36,154 nucleotides of DNA from Akkermansiaceae bacterium. Its GTDB lineage: Bacteria; Verrucomicrobiota; Verrucomicrobiia; Verrucomicrobiales; Akkermansiaceae. The translations under genes were made by a program, and so were the position numbers. Under the pieces are notes generated by a model, which ran no database searches, had not been told where the DNA came from, and worked only from the letters and a program-made list of their open reading frames with translations. The stretch is from the NCBI GenBank assembly GCA_025362955.1, contig JANYFB010000053.1:1-36154 (forward strand), given 5' to 3'. The stretch's first letter is position 1. Each line of letters starts with the position of its first letter. Positions 8,576 to 16,029 of the stretch are shown in pieces.

Positions 8576-9919
8576 TCACCAGTCAACGAGCGCGCCGTCG
8601 CCGAGGAAGGCTGCCACTTTCTCAAAATGCCGCTGCCACGTCGGTGGGCGATAGTTCTTCAGCCGTTCTTCCTGGGCCAAGCGTTCGGGCGATCCATCGT
8701 GGACGAAATCGAGAATCATTTTCTCCCAGCCTTTTCCGTCCATGGGAGAAAGCAAGGTGGGGATTCCTTGGCCGGCCTCTTGAAATGCGGGGATCTTCGA
8801 GCCGATCACCGGCACGCCCATGCTCAAGGCCTCGACCATCGGCATCCCCCAGCCCTCCACGAACGAGGGAAACAAGACAGCCCGCGCGCCCCGTATCAAG
8901 GGCCAAAGTTCGTCATCTTGGACACCGTTCATTTCCCGGACGTGACCTCTGAGCGATTCGCAGCGGTCGAGCAGGCGGAAAACGGTCTCGTTGTCCCAAC
9001 CGCGCCGACCGATGAGGAGAAGCTCAGGCACTTGGTCGGCGGGTAATTGCTCCACGAAGTCCCTCCATAAATGGATCAACAAGGCGTGGTTCTTACGCGG
9101 TTCGATCGTGCCAAGGACAACGAAATAAGGCCGCTTGGGCGGAAATGGCGGTGCCTCATACTTGGCATGTTCGAGAACTCCGGGGTCCACGCCGATGGGG
9201 ATCACGGCGACCGGCAGTTCCGGGGCATCGAGAATTTTCCTCCAATACTCCAACTGCCGAGCGGTGTATTCCGAGTTCACGACGAGATGCGTCCCGTAGC
9301 GGAAGGCATTCCTGAGTTTCAGGAGGTGTTTCGCTCCCTCGTGCTCGCGGCAGTATTCGGGAAAATCGCAGGGAATCGTATCGTGAATAAATAGAACGCG
9401 TTTCAGTTTTTTTTGTCGGGCCAAGGCAGCCAAATAAGCGGTCCGCCCCAGCATTGAATGGGAGATGCCGAAAAAACAGCCGCTTTTCCAGTTGCCCCGC
9501 CAAGCGCTGTCGAGGCGATAGGCACCTTCTCCCGCCGAGGCATCCAATAAATCCAATCCCGCAACACCCTCGCCACAGAGATCTTGTAGAAATTTTGCGG
9601 CATGAATATCGGCCAACCCTCTCCTGCGTGCCTGCCATTTACGGGCCACCCGCAATCGCTGTGCGGTATCGCGGAACGGGAGCAACTGGTTGCGTGAAAA
9701 GCCTTCTTTTTCCCCGTGCCAGATGGCATCCAACTTGTCTGCAAAGGCATCTCCGAGGCGCTCGTCGATCACTGAAAAACCGGCGACTCCATTGACCAGA
9801 TATTCTACTGAGCCAAGCGAACGCAGCCATTTCAAGTAGGCCAGATCCACACGATCAATCCCGCTCGGACCGGAAAATGTCGCGCGTTTGCAAAGGCGGG
9901 TGATGTCGAAAAATCTCAT
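8576..9919 (-). CDS. Glycosyltransferase family 4, capsule locus
   Basis: This GT-B glycosyltransferase of about 447 residues is the first gene of the minus-strand capsule arm. Visible signatures are RVLFIHDTIPCDFPEYC at the domain core, VNSEYTARQL, IPIGVDPGV, the nucleotide-sugar binding entry VLGTIEPRKNH and the E-x7-E site in EGWGMPMVEALSMGVPVIGS. Retaining mannosyl- or rhamnosyltransferases of O-antigen and capsule clusters look like this; the acceptor cannot be predicted. The frame is open to 9973, but the ATG at 9919 (Met-Arg-Phe-Phe-Asp-Ile) begins the conserved N-terminal SGIDRVDLAY region and is preferred. It diverges from the export lipoprotein gene at 10136. Confidence 0.88.
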   Translation of the reverse strand: MRFFDITRLCKRATFSGPSGIDRVDLAYLKWLRSLGSVEYLVNGVAGFSVIDERLGDAFADKLDAIWHGEKEGFSRNQLLPFRDTAQRLRVARKWQARRRGLADIHAAKFLQDLCGEGVAGLDLLDASAGEGAYRLDSAWRGNWKSGCFFGISHSMLGRTAYLAALARQKKLKRVLFIHDTIPCDFPEYCREHEGAKHLLKLRNAFRYGTHLVVNSEYTARQLEYWRKILDAPELPVAVIPIGVDPGVLEHAKYEAPPFPPKRPYFVVLGTIEPRKNHALLIHLWRDFVEQLPADQVPELLLIGRRGWDNETVFRLLDRCESLRGHVREMNGVQDDELWPLIRGARAVLFPSFVEGWGMPMVEALSMGVPVIGSKIPAFQEAGQGIPTLLSPMDGKGWEKMILDFVHDGSPERLAQEERLKNYRPPTWQRHFEKVAAFLGDGALVDW

Positions 9920-10135
9920 GCGTCTTACAGGGAGGAGTTTATAGACCTGAATGCGGCTTTGTTCCAAGCCCATTCTCCGCCAAACTGTCAGCTTCCAAAA
10001 CGGGTGGCTGAACCCGCACCTTGCGCTACCGGGCTTGACATGCCCCCCAAAAGCTTCTTCATGGGCTCGGCTTCAAACGGCTACCGCTGGTCGAAACCGC
10101 TTCGTTGTATTTCCCGCATGTATCCCACATCTCCC
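9920..10135. promoter_or_regulatory. Divergent intergenic region between the two capsule arms
   Basis: This 216-nt region separates the two divergently transcribed capsule operons and must hold both promoters. A TTGACA at 10035-10040 on the plus strand is a possible -35 box for the export operon, but no good -10 box lies at the right distance. Short frames run through the region but show no protein-like composition. The promoter assignment is weak. Confidence 0.35.
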
Positions 10136-11200
10136 ATGACAAAAGATCGGCTTTCGACCTGCTTGCTCAGTTTACTTTGTCTCATTCCGCTCGCTTCATG
10201 CAACATTATGTCCGATCCAGGGCCTCAGAAGGGAAACATCGAAAGTAACAAGCAGCCTTACACTCTCATTTCAGTAAAATCCCGGGCCGATCTCCCACCA
10301 CAAGGTCGTAGTTCCGAAGGCGGGAACCAATTCCCCGCAGCACTGAAAGGAAACAGCTATTCCGATAAGGTCCGAGCGCGGGACTCGCTGCAATTTGTCA
10401 TCACGGACGTCACCGAACAAAGTCCGTTTTTCGCCAAGGGAAATAACATCGGCCCACTCGAAGTCCCTGAGGACGGGCGAGTCAGCATCCCCTATGTGGG
10501 CGAAATCCAAGTGATGAATCGCAGTCTCGCTGAAATTTCCTCCGACCTGAACAGCAAGCTAAAGCCCATTTCCAATACCGCCCAAGCGAACGTCGCACGG
10601 ACCGCGCGGATCTCTCATACCGCGAATGTCATTGGTGAGGTAAAAACTCCAGGAGCCGTTCCCCTAGAGCGTAGCAATCTAACGTCCCTCGACCTCCTGG
10701 CTGCTTCAGGTGGACCCGCCGCCGACGACTATCTCTTCAAATACACCTTCCGCCGCAACAACCGGGACTACGTTTTCGACTATCAAACCTTCCGCCAACA
10801 CGCTTTTCCTGTGGAAGAAGGTGATCTTCTCAGTGTGACCAAGGATACCGAGAAGCATTTTTATGTCATGGGCGCTATTAATAGAACCAGCACCGTCCCT
10901 TTTCCCGTGGCGAACCCGACCCTTGCCGATGCATTGGGGGCTGCTACCGGCCTTGACGAACAGCGATCCGACGCGTCAGGTGTCTTTGTTTTCCGGAAAG
11001 GAAATCCAGATCGGGTTTATACACTCGACCTCAAGAATCCCGCTACGGTTCTCCTCACCCAACGGTTTGCCATCCAGGGTGAGGACATCGTATATGTGAC
11101 GGAAGCGCCGCTGGCCCGTTGGAATAGGTTGATCAGTCAACTCGTGCCGACCTCCACTGCGGCGTTCAACTTGTCGCGTCTCACCAAGACTCAAAACTAA
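10136..11200 (+). CDS. Polysaccharide export lipoprotein, Wza/KpsD/CtrA-like
   Basis: The product of 354 residues starts with MTKDRLSTCLLSLLCLIPLA and a lipobox Leu-Ala-Ser-Cys (Cys22), so it is a secreted lipoprotein. The mature part contains a Poly_export region (DSLQFVITDVTEQSP ... LEVPEDGRVSIPYVGEIQV) followed by SLBB-like segments (NVIGEVKTPGAVPL, FYVMGAINRTSTVPFP). This is the architecture of outer-membrane capsule translocons, which form the exit channel for polysaccharide. A TTG-initiated frame extends back to 9959, but the ATG at 10136 gives the regular lipoprotein signal. An ATG at 10118 is the alternative. It is the first gene of the plus-strand capsule export operon. Confidence 0.9.
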   Translation: MTKDRLSTCLLSLLCLIPLASCNIMSDPGPQKGNIESNKQPYTLISVKSRADLPPQGRSSEGGNQFPAALKGNSYSDKVRARDSLQFVITDVTEQSPFFAKGNNIGPLEVPEDGRVSIPYVGEIQVMNRSLAEISSDLNSKLKPISNTAQANVARTARISHTANVIGEVKTPGAVPLERSNLTSLDLLAASGGPAADDYLFKYTFRRNNRDYVFDYQTFRQHAFPVEEGDLLSVTKDTEKHFYVMGAINRTSTVPFPVANPTLADALGAATGLDEQRSDASGVFVFRKGNPDRVYTLDLKNPATVLLTQRFAIQGEDIVYVTEAPLARWNRLISQLVPTSTAAFNLSRLTKTQN

Positions 11201-11218
11201 CCTGGTTTTCCCAAAGAC

Positions 11219-11704
11219 TTGAAGATCCGCACCCGCCATGCCCTTATCCTGGGTATTCTTTTCTTCAGTTGCGCTCCCATGAGTTCGTCCGCCGTGGCAT
11301 CTCGATCTTCATTGGGGCCACGGGCTGCGACGAATCCCCGCCTCTCCCAAGCCACCGGAATGCCTGATTTGAAACGTCTGCCTAACGGACACTATCGGGT
11401 TCGCAAACCGTGGTCAGTCGAAATTGGCGGGCAAAAATGGGTTGTTCCAGCAGGCTATTCATCTAACGGACTGACCGCGCCTGCTTGGGTCAAATCCTCC
11501 TTGGGCGACGGAGTAACCCACCCGGAAACCTGGGCCGCTGTTTTCCATGACTGGCTGTTTACCCAACCCGGCATCACACGCTCGCAGGCCGATAAAATGT
11601 TCTATGACCTCATGGTAGCCTACGGTATTTCTCCTCAAAAAGCCGGGATGATGTATGACTCGGTTGCGGCCTATTCGTTTTTGAAATTGTCCGGGAACCA
11701 TTAA
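11219..11704 (+). CDS. DUF1353 protein with signal sequence
   Basis: The 161-residue product has an N-terminal export signal (Lys-Ile-Arg-Thr-Arg-His, then ALILGILFFSCAPM) and a domain that matches DUF1353: WVVPAGYSSNGLTAPAWV, then TWAAVFHDWLF and the RSQADKMFYDLMVAYGI helix. The conserved His-Asp pair of the HDW motif suggests a metal or catalytic site, but the family has no established function. The start is a TTG at 11219. The only ATG upstream of the domain, at 11279, would remove most of the signal sequence. FFSC could be a weak lipobox. It sits between the export lipoprotein (18 nt) and kpsM (16 nt) in the same operon. Confidence 0.82.
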   Translation: MKIRTRHALILGILFFSCAPMSSSAVASRSSLGPRAATNPRLSQATGMPDLKRLPNGHYRVRKPWSVEIGGQKWVVPAGYSSNGLTAPAWVKSSLGDGVTHPETWAAVFHDWLFTQPGITRSQADKMFYDLMVAYGISPQKAGMMYDSVAAYSFLKLSGNH

Positions 11705-11720
11705 CACCGAGCTATTCATT

Positions 11721-12518
11721 ATGTCCGCCCCCATCCCGATTCCCAAGCGATCTCCGTGGGTCACCCAAGTCTTGGTGATCGATGCCCTTCTCAAGCGGGA
11801 AATCGTCACCCGCTTCGGTGAATATCGGCTTGGATTTTTCTGGATGCTGTTTGAACCGCTGCTCGGTGTCATTGTGATTGGCCTCATCATTGGGACACTC
11901 GCCGAACGGACCGTCCCGGAAATTCCGTATCCCTTTTTCCTTCTAAATGGTTATTTGCTGATGCAGTTGTTCGTCGGCCCCATGATGTCTGGAATTAACT
12001 CGATCGGTGCCAATCAGGGTCTCTTGGTCTATCCTACCGTCAGACCCCTGGACACCTTCATCGCACGCTTTCTTTATGAGCTGCTTACCACACTATTCTC
12101 CTTTACCTTGTTTTGCTCCGTCGCCATGTGGCTAGGTGTGAATATATCTCTCGCCAGTCTTCACATACTTGGACTATGCTACCTCATCACTTGGATGATG
12201 GGCAGCGGACTGGGCTTGATCTTCGGGGTCGCCTCCGCGCATTTTAATGAAGTTGAAAAAGTTGTCATGGTGCTCAAGCGACCGCTTCTGTTCATCTCCG
12301 CAGTTCTTTTCCCGCTCTCCGCGATGCCTTCCACCGCGCAGGATCTGTTATTATATAATCCTCTCGTCCACACGATCGAGCTGAGCCGCAACGCGCTGTT
12401 TCCCCACTATCATGTTGATGGCCCGACATTATTTTATCCCTTTTCGTTCGCAATTGTCGTCCTTGCAGTAGGCCTAACCCTGTTTCACGGGAATCGTAAT
12501 TTCCTGAGCCAGCGCTAA
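11721..12518 (+). CDS. kpsM: KpsM: capsule ABC transporter permease
   Basis: The 265-residue protein has about six membrane segments and the ABC-2 permease pattern of KpsM/BexB/CtrC. It has an amphipathic N-terminus (LLKREIVTRFGEYRLGFFW), the EPLLGVIVIGLIIG first helix, the IPYPFFLLNGYLLMQLF loop-helix, and a C-terminal LLYNPLVHTIELSRNALFP segment typical of polysaccharide exporters. It forms the inner-membrane channel that KpsT powers to export lipid-linked capsule. It starts 16 nt after the DUF1353 gene and ends 14 nt before kpsT. No Shine-Dalgarno precedes the ATG. Confidence 0.93.
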   Translation: MSAPIPIPKRSPWVTQVLVIDALLKREIVTRFGEYRLGFFWMLFEPLLGVIVIGLIIGTLAERTVPEIPYPFFLLNGYLLMQLFVGPMMSGINSIGANQGLLVYPTVRPLDTFIARFLYELLTTLFSFTLFCSVAMWLGVNISLASLHILGLCYLITWMMGSGLGLIFGVASAHFNEVEKVVMVLKRPLLFISAVLFPLSAMPSTAQDLLLYNPLVHTIELSRNALFPHYHVDGPTLFYPFSFAIVVLAVGLTLFHGNRNFLSQR

Positions 12519-12532
12519 CCAACGTCCGCCCC

Positions 12533-13879
12533 ATGATTGAACTCCGTAACCTTACAAAGTATTATCCCGTCAAAAACGGGGTGCGCTATGTGTTGCGCGA
12601 TGTCTCATTGACCATTCCCGACCGCACTAATCTCGCGGTCCTTGGCCCTAACGGTTCGGGGAAATCTACATTCCTACGCCTCGTGGGTGGAGCCGAACCG
12701 GCTGATAGCGGTTCGATCATCACGGATCAGGAAATCTCTTGGCCCTTGGGCTTGACCTCTGGATTTCAAGGGTCTCTGACAGGACGGCAGAACGTCCTTT
12801 TCGTATGCAGGATCAATGGACTCGGTTTGGATGAAAGCCGCTATGTGATCAACCTGGTCACCACCTTTGCAGAACTCGGCGAATACTTCGATATGCCGGT
12901 CACGACATATTCTTCAGGAATGAGGGCACGGTTAAGTTTTGGCCTATCCATGGCATTCGAGTTCGATGTCTATTTAATCGACGAACTAACTTCCGTCGGT
13001 GACATGATTTTCAAAGAAAAGGCTAAAGCAGCTTTTGAAAAAATCCGGAAGCGTGCATCGCTGATCTTTGTTTCCCACAATCTCAAAACACTCAAGGCAT
13101 CCTGCCAGTCCGCCCTTTTCCTGCGGGACGGAATGGCAGATTTTTACCCGAATATTGATGAAGGCATTGAAGCCTACACGGAATACATGCAGGATCATCG
13201 CAACAATAATCATCCGAAACGAGGATCCAAAACCAGTAATGAAAAAATGAATTCTTCCGACAATCCCGAATCTGACGACTCGCCCGAAGACGAACTGACT
13301 ACCGATCAGGATCCAAATACTCCTGCCGCAAAAAAAGCCGCCCGCAAAGCTGCTAAAAAAGCCGCTCGCCAGCTAGCTCGCCAAAATTCTCCGGCCAAGG
13401 AATCCCGAGCTGACAGCAACCTGTCGGCGGAGCAGGAAGCCAGTAGCGAAGCCGATAAAAAAAGCACGAAAAAAGCAGCGCGACAGGCGGCCAAAAAGGC
13501 AGCCCGGCGCTTGGCGCGGATGAATTCTTCCCCTAACGAACCCGGTGATGAGGGCACTCCGGCTACCGACAAAAAGGTCAAGCCAGCCGGAGCCAAGAAG
13601 GCCGCAAAAAAAGCGGCGCGACAGGCTGCTAGAAAAACCGCCAACAAGGCTGCTCGGCAAAATCCTTCGGAAAACCCTTCCGGAAACGATTCTGCCTCCG
13701 ATCAGGACGATGCCAAGAAAACCGCCCGAAAGGTCGCGAAAAAAGCTGCTAAAAAAGCCGAGCGGCAGGCTGCTAAAAAAGCGGCCAAAAAGGTTGCTAG
13801 AAAAGCCGCCCGCCAAAGTGCGCGGACTGCCAAAACAAATTCAGAGACCCCGCCTGACGCAAATCTACCTTCCAACTGA
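12533..13879 (+). CDS. kpsT: KpsT: capsule ABC transporter ATPase with a histone-H1-like C-terminal tail
   Basis: Residues 1-221 form a complete KpsT-type ATPase: Walker A GPNGSGKST (38-46), the signature YSSGMRARLSFG (126-137), Walker B VYLIDE (146-151), the KpsT-type ELTSVGD following it, and the H-loop His182. It energises KpsM for capsule export. Ordinary KpsT proteins end near residue 220. This one continues for about 225 residues with four Lys/Ala/Arg modules (about 265-284, 309-330, 354-376 and 394-434) of the xKKAARxAAKKAAR type. They are separated by Ser/Pro/Asp/Glu-rich linkers. The reading frame is intact and its stop overlaps the kpsE start (TGATG), so the tail is a real part of the gene. 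Its function is unknown. Confidence 0.93.
   Translation: MIELRNLTKYYPVKNGVRYVLRDVSLTIPDRTNLAVLGPNGSGKSTFLRLVGGAEPADSGSIITDQEISWPLGLTSGFQGSLTGRQNVLFVCRINGLGLDESRYVINLVTTFAELGEYFDMPVTTYSSGMRARLSFGLSMAFEFDVYLIDELTSVGDMIFKEKAKAAFEKIRKRASLIFVSHNLKTLKASCQSALFLRDGMADFYPNIDEGIEAYTEYMQDHRNNNHPKRGSKTSNEKMNSSDNPESDDSPEDELTTDQDPNTPAAKKAARKAAKKAARQLARQNSPAKESRADSNLSAEQEASSEADKKSTKKAARQAAKKAARRLARMNSSPNEPGDEGTPATDKKVKPAGAKKAAKKAARQAARKTANKAARQNPSENPSGNDSASDQDDAKKTARKVAKKAAKKAERQAAKKAAKKVARKAARQSARTAKTNSETPPDANLPSN
13196..13876 (+). repeat. Lys/Ala repeat tail of KpsT
   Basis: This is the coding segment for the KpsT tail from residue 222 to the last codon. Four polybasic modules alternate with four acidic or polar linkers. 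At DNA level it is a degenerate repeat of AAAGCCGCC-like units. The basic modules resemble the C-terminal domain of histone H1 and bacterial H1-like proteins such as Hc1/AlgP; this is similarity of composition, not proven homology. Confidence 0.85.
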
Positions 13880-15000
13880 TGAGTGCAACTTACATCCATA
13901 CCAAACATAAAGCCGGGTTTTCACAATTGATCCTGCGCTTCCTGGCTGTCTTATATTTCATAGGGATCGCGGTTTCTATCGTTTACTTATGGTTGTTTAC
14001 TCAAGACCGATTTATCACCACCGCCACCTTTAAAATATCAACCCAAGAAAGTTCAGGCGCATCCGCAGGGGTCGTTGCTCTCGCCTTGCCCGGATTGACG
14101 GATTCGGGGCTGTTGGACTCGCAAATCGCCATCGGTTATATCAATTCCACCGATCTCTTACTCCAGTTGGAACAGGAATTTAAACTCATCGATCACTACA
14201 GCGCTCCATCACGGGACTGGGTATTTCGGCTCAATAAGGATTCTTTGGTTGAGGATCGTCTCGAATATTATCGGAAACGGATTTATGGCTATTTCAACAA
14301 GGACACCGGCTTGACCGAGATCACTGTGGACACTTTCAACGCTGCATTATCCCAAAAAATCGCGGATAGCATTCTGAAAAAATCGGAAGCGTTCATGAAC
14401 ACCATTAATCAGAAGATTGCGGATCAGCAACTGGGCTTTATCCGCAGCGAGGTTGAACGGACTTCCAAACAGGTGGAAGAGATTAGCAATGAGATGATTG
14501 CTGTGCAGAATGAGCATAATTTCATCAGTCCAGATGACGTTATTTCCGCGAGTCTGAGGGCGGCTGAAAGCTTACGCACGGAGTATCTCAAAGGTGAGGC
14601 CGAGTTGTCGTCCCTTCTGCGGGACTCACCCAACTCGCCCCGCGTTGACAGTGTCCGCAGTCAACTCCGCTCGCTCAACGAACTGATCGACGTGGAAACC
14701 GCGAAACTCTCAGGTCCGGAAAAGGACCGTCTCAACCACCTGTCTGTGCAGTTCAATCAACTTAAACTCAAATTCGACTTCGCCATCAGTCTGCGGGCCG
14801 GTGCCCAAGGAATGTTGGAAAAGACCCAAAGCTCTGCCATCGCCCAGTCCCGGTTCTTCTCGGTGATTCAGAATCCTTTCCTGCCGGAAGATGTGGGCTT
14901 TCCTCTCCGCCCCTATGCCACGCTCACCATCATCGGCTTGGGCTTTTTGTTATTCCTGATCTTGCGAGCACTGACCAGATCTGTATTTGAACGTGTCTAA
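13879..15000 (+). CDS. kpsE: KpsE/CtrB-like capsule export inner-membrane protein
   Basis: The 373-residue product has one membrane helix near each end (about 17-40 and 346-365) with a large periplasmic coiled-coil domain between. This is the topology of the polysaccharide co-polymerase-3 family (KpsE, CtrB, BexC). The sequence DVGFPLRPYATL just before the second helix is the family's Pro-rich motif. The central part has long helical stretches (IADQQLGFIRSEVERTSKQV, then LRSLNELIDVETAKLSGPEK). It bridges the KpsMT transporter and the outer-membrane export protein. Its ATG overlaps the kpsT stop by one base, implying translational coupling. Confidence 0.92.
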   Translation: MSATYIHTKHKAGFSQLILRFLAVLYFIGIAVSIVYLWLFTQDRFITTATFKISTQESSGASAGVVALALPGLTDSGLLDSQIAIGYINSTDLLLQLEQEFKLIDHYSAPSRDWVFRLNKDSLVEDRLEYYRKRIYGYFNKDTGLTEITVDTFNAALSQKIADSILKKSEAFMNTINQKIADQQLGFIRSEVERTSKQVEEISNEMIAVQNEHNFISPDDVISASLRAAESLRTEYLKGEAELSSLLRDSPNSPRVDSVRSQLRSLNELIDVETAKLSGPEKDRLNHLSVQFNQLKLKFDFAISLRAGAQGMLEKTQSSAIAQSRFFSVIQNPFLPEDVGFPLRPYATLTIIGLGFLLFLILRALTRSVFERV

Positions 15001-15067
15001 CATTATTTGTGCGAAGAATCCGGCGCTGCTCCAGCCTTGCTTACATTTACCACCTCAAACCAGAATC

Positions 15068-15919
15068 ATGAAACAATCCAATTCATCAGCCCTTCCCTCA
15101 TTTCTCTGTATCGGTGCCCAAAAGGCAGCTACGTCCTGGCTTTATGTGAAGCTGCAACAGCATCCGGAGATTTGGATGCCGCCATTCAAGGAAATTCACT
15201 ATTTCGATCAAATATACATCCCTGAAAATCGCCCTTGGTGCTTGGGGCATGTTAAGAAAAGCATCAAAAAGCTACTGATGCGCCAGACTAAGGATAAAAA
15301 ATTTAACCTTAATTATTGTAAGTATTTGGTCGATTTGGCGTTGGTTGATACATTTACCGAAGAGTGGTATAAAGCCTGTTTCAACCGCCGCGTCGCAAAA
15401 GGCAAAGCCCTGGGAGACATCACTCCTGCTTATTGCGCTCTCCCGGATGAAGGAGTGGAATATGTCCGAAAATTTCTGGGCCCGGATCTTAAAATCATTT
15501 ATATCATCCGCAATCCCGTGAGCCGCGCGATTTCCCATCTTAAAATGAACCTCACCCGCGGGGGAAAGAATATGGAAGGGGCGAAGGTCTGGATCGAAGA
15601 GGCAAAGTCCCCGAAAATCATTCATCGGGGGGATTACCTCACTTACATCCCGAGATGGGAGAAATATTATTCCACTGAAAACATTCTGTATATTCCCTAC
15701 AATCAGGTGCAGGAAGATCCGAAAGGGCTGGTAGTTCAGATCGAGAAACATTTGGGCGTTCCCGCATTCTCTGGATATAACGGTCTTAGCGAGGTAATTC
15801 ACAAGACGAAGGAATTGCCTGTTCCCCAAGAGGTGGTTCAATATTTCAGCGAGCTGCTCGCACCCCAAGCAGAGTTTCTTAAGGCACGCTTTGGGGAAAG
15901 TTTCTATAAGCTCACCTGA
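15068..15919 (+). CDS. PAPS-dependent sulfotransferase
   Basis: The 283-residue cytoplasmic protein has the two PAPS-binding elements of the sulfotransferase superfamily: the 5'-phosphosulfate loop IGAQKAATSWLY (about 15-26) and the 3'-phosphate motif IYIIRNPVSRAISHL. Such enzymes transfer sulfate from PAPS to sugar hydroxyls or amines. The frame is open from a TTG at 14987, but the ATG at 15068 lies just before the PAPS loop and avoids overlap with kpsE. It is the last gene of the export operon, 67 nt after kpsE, which suggests that the capsule or its glycolipid anchor is sulfated. The gene is visibly more AT-rich than its neighbours (for example around 15290-15320), a possible sign of transfer. 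Confidence 0.88.
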   Translation: MKQSNSSALPSFLCIGAQKAATSWLYVKLQQHPEIWMPPFKEIHYFDQIYIPENRPWCLGHVKKSIKKLLMRQTKDKKFNLNYCKYLVDLALVDTFTEEWYKACFNRRVAKGKALGDITPAYCALPDEGVEYVRKFLGPDLKIIYIIRNPVSRAISHLKMNLTRGGKNMEGAKVWIEEAKSPKIIHRGDYLTYIPRWEKYYSTENILYIPYNQVQEDPKGLVVQIEKHLGVPAFSGYNGLSEVIHKTKELPVPQEVVQYFSELLAPQAEFLKARFGESFYKLT

Positions 15920-15931
15920 GATTGCCAGCCT

Positions 15932-15951
15932 GCGGGACAACCGCGATTTTT
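15932..15951 (+). terminator. Possible weak terminator after the capsule operon
   Basis: A 4-bp stem GCGG/CCGC (15932-15935 with 15941-15944) with a 5-nt loop is followed by five T residues at 15947-15951. It lies 13 nt after the sulfotransferase stop, the expected place for an operon end. The stem is short, so the call is uncertain. Confidence 0.3.
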
Positions 15952-16029
15952 CAGGGTTAAGGACTTGCCGGAGTGGCACGGAATGCGCTGAAGTGGGTTG
16001 ACCGTGGCATCGCCCGATCCAACCCAATC

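Noticed and set aside
8054..9046. Plus-strand open frame of 330 codons
   Set aside because: It runs antisense across the kpsC start and the end of the GT4 gene, both of which have strong family motifs. Its own translation has no domain or sensible composition.
9959..10135. TTG-initiated N-terminal extension of the export lipoprotein
   Set aside because: The extension has no family similarity and would bury the lipoprotein signal sequence that begins at 10136.
11219..11704. DUF1353 gene as a sign of a prophage
   Set aside because: No other phage gene is nearby; the gene has an export signal and sits tightly inside the capsule operon.
13373..13816. Antisense frame encoding a Gly/Phe/Arg-rich repetitive protein
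   Set aside because: It is the complement of the KpsT Lys/Ala repeat; its repetitive look follows from the sense-strand codons.
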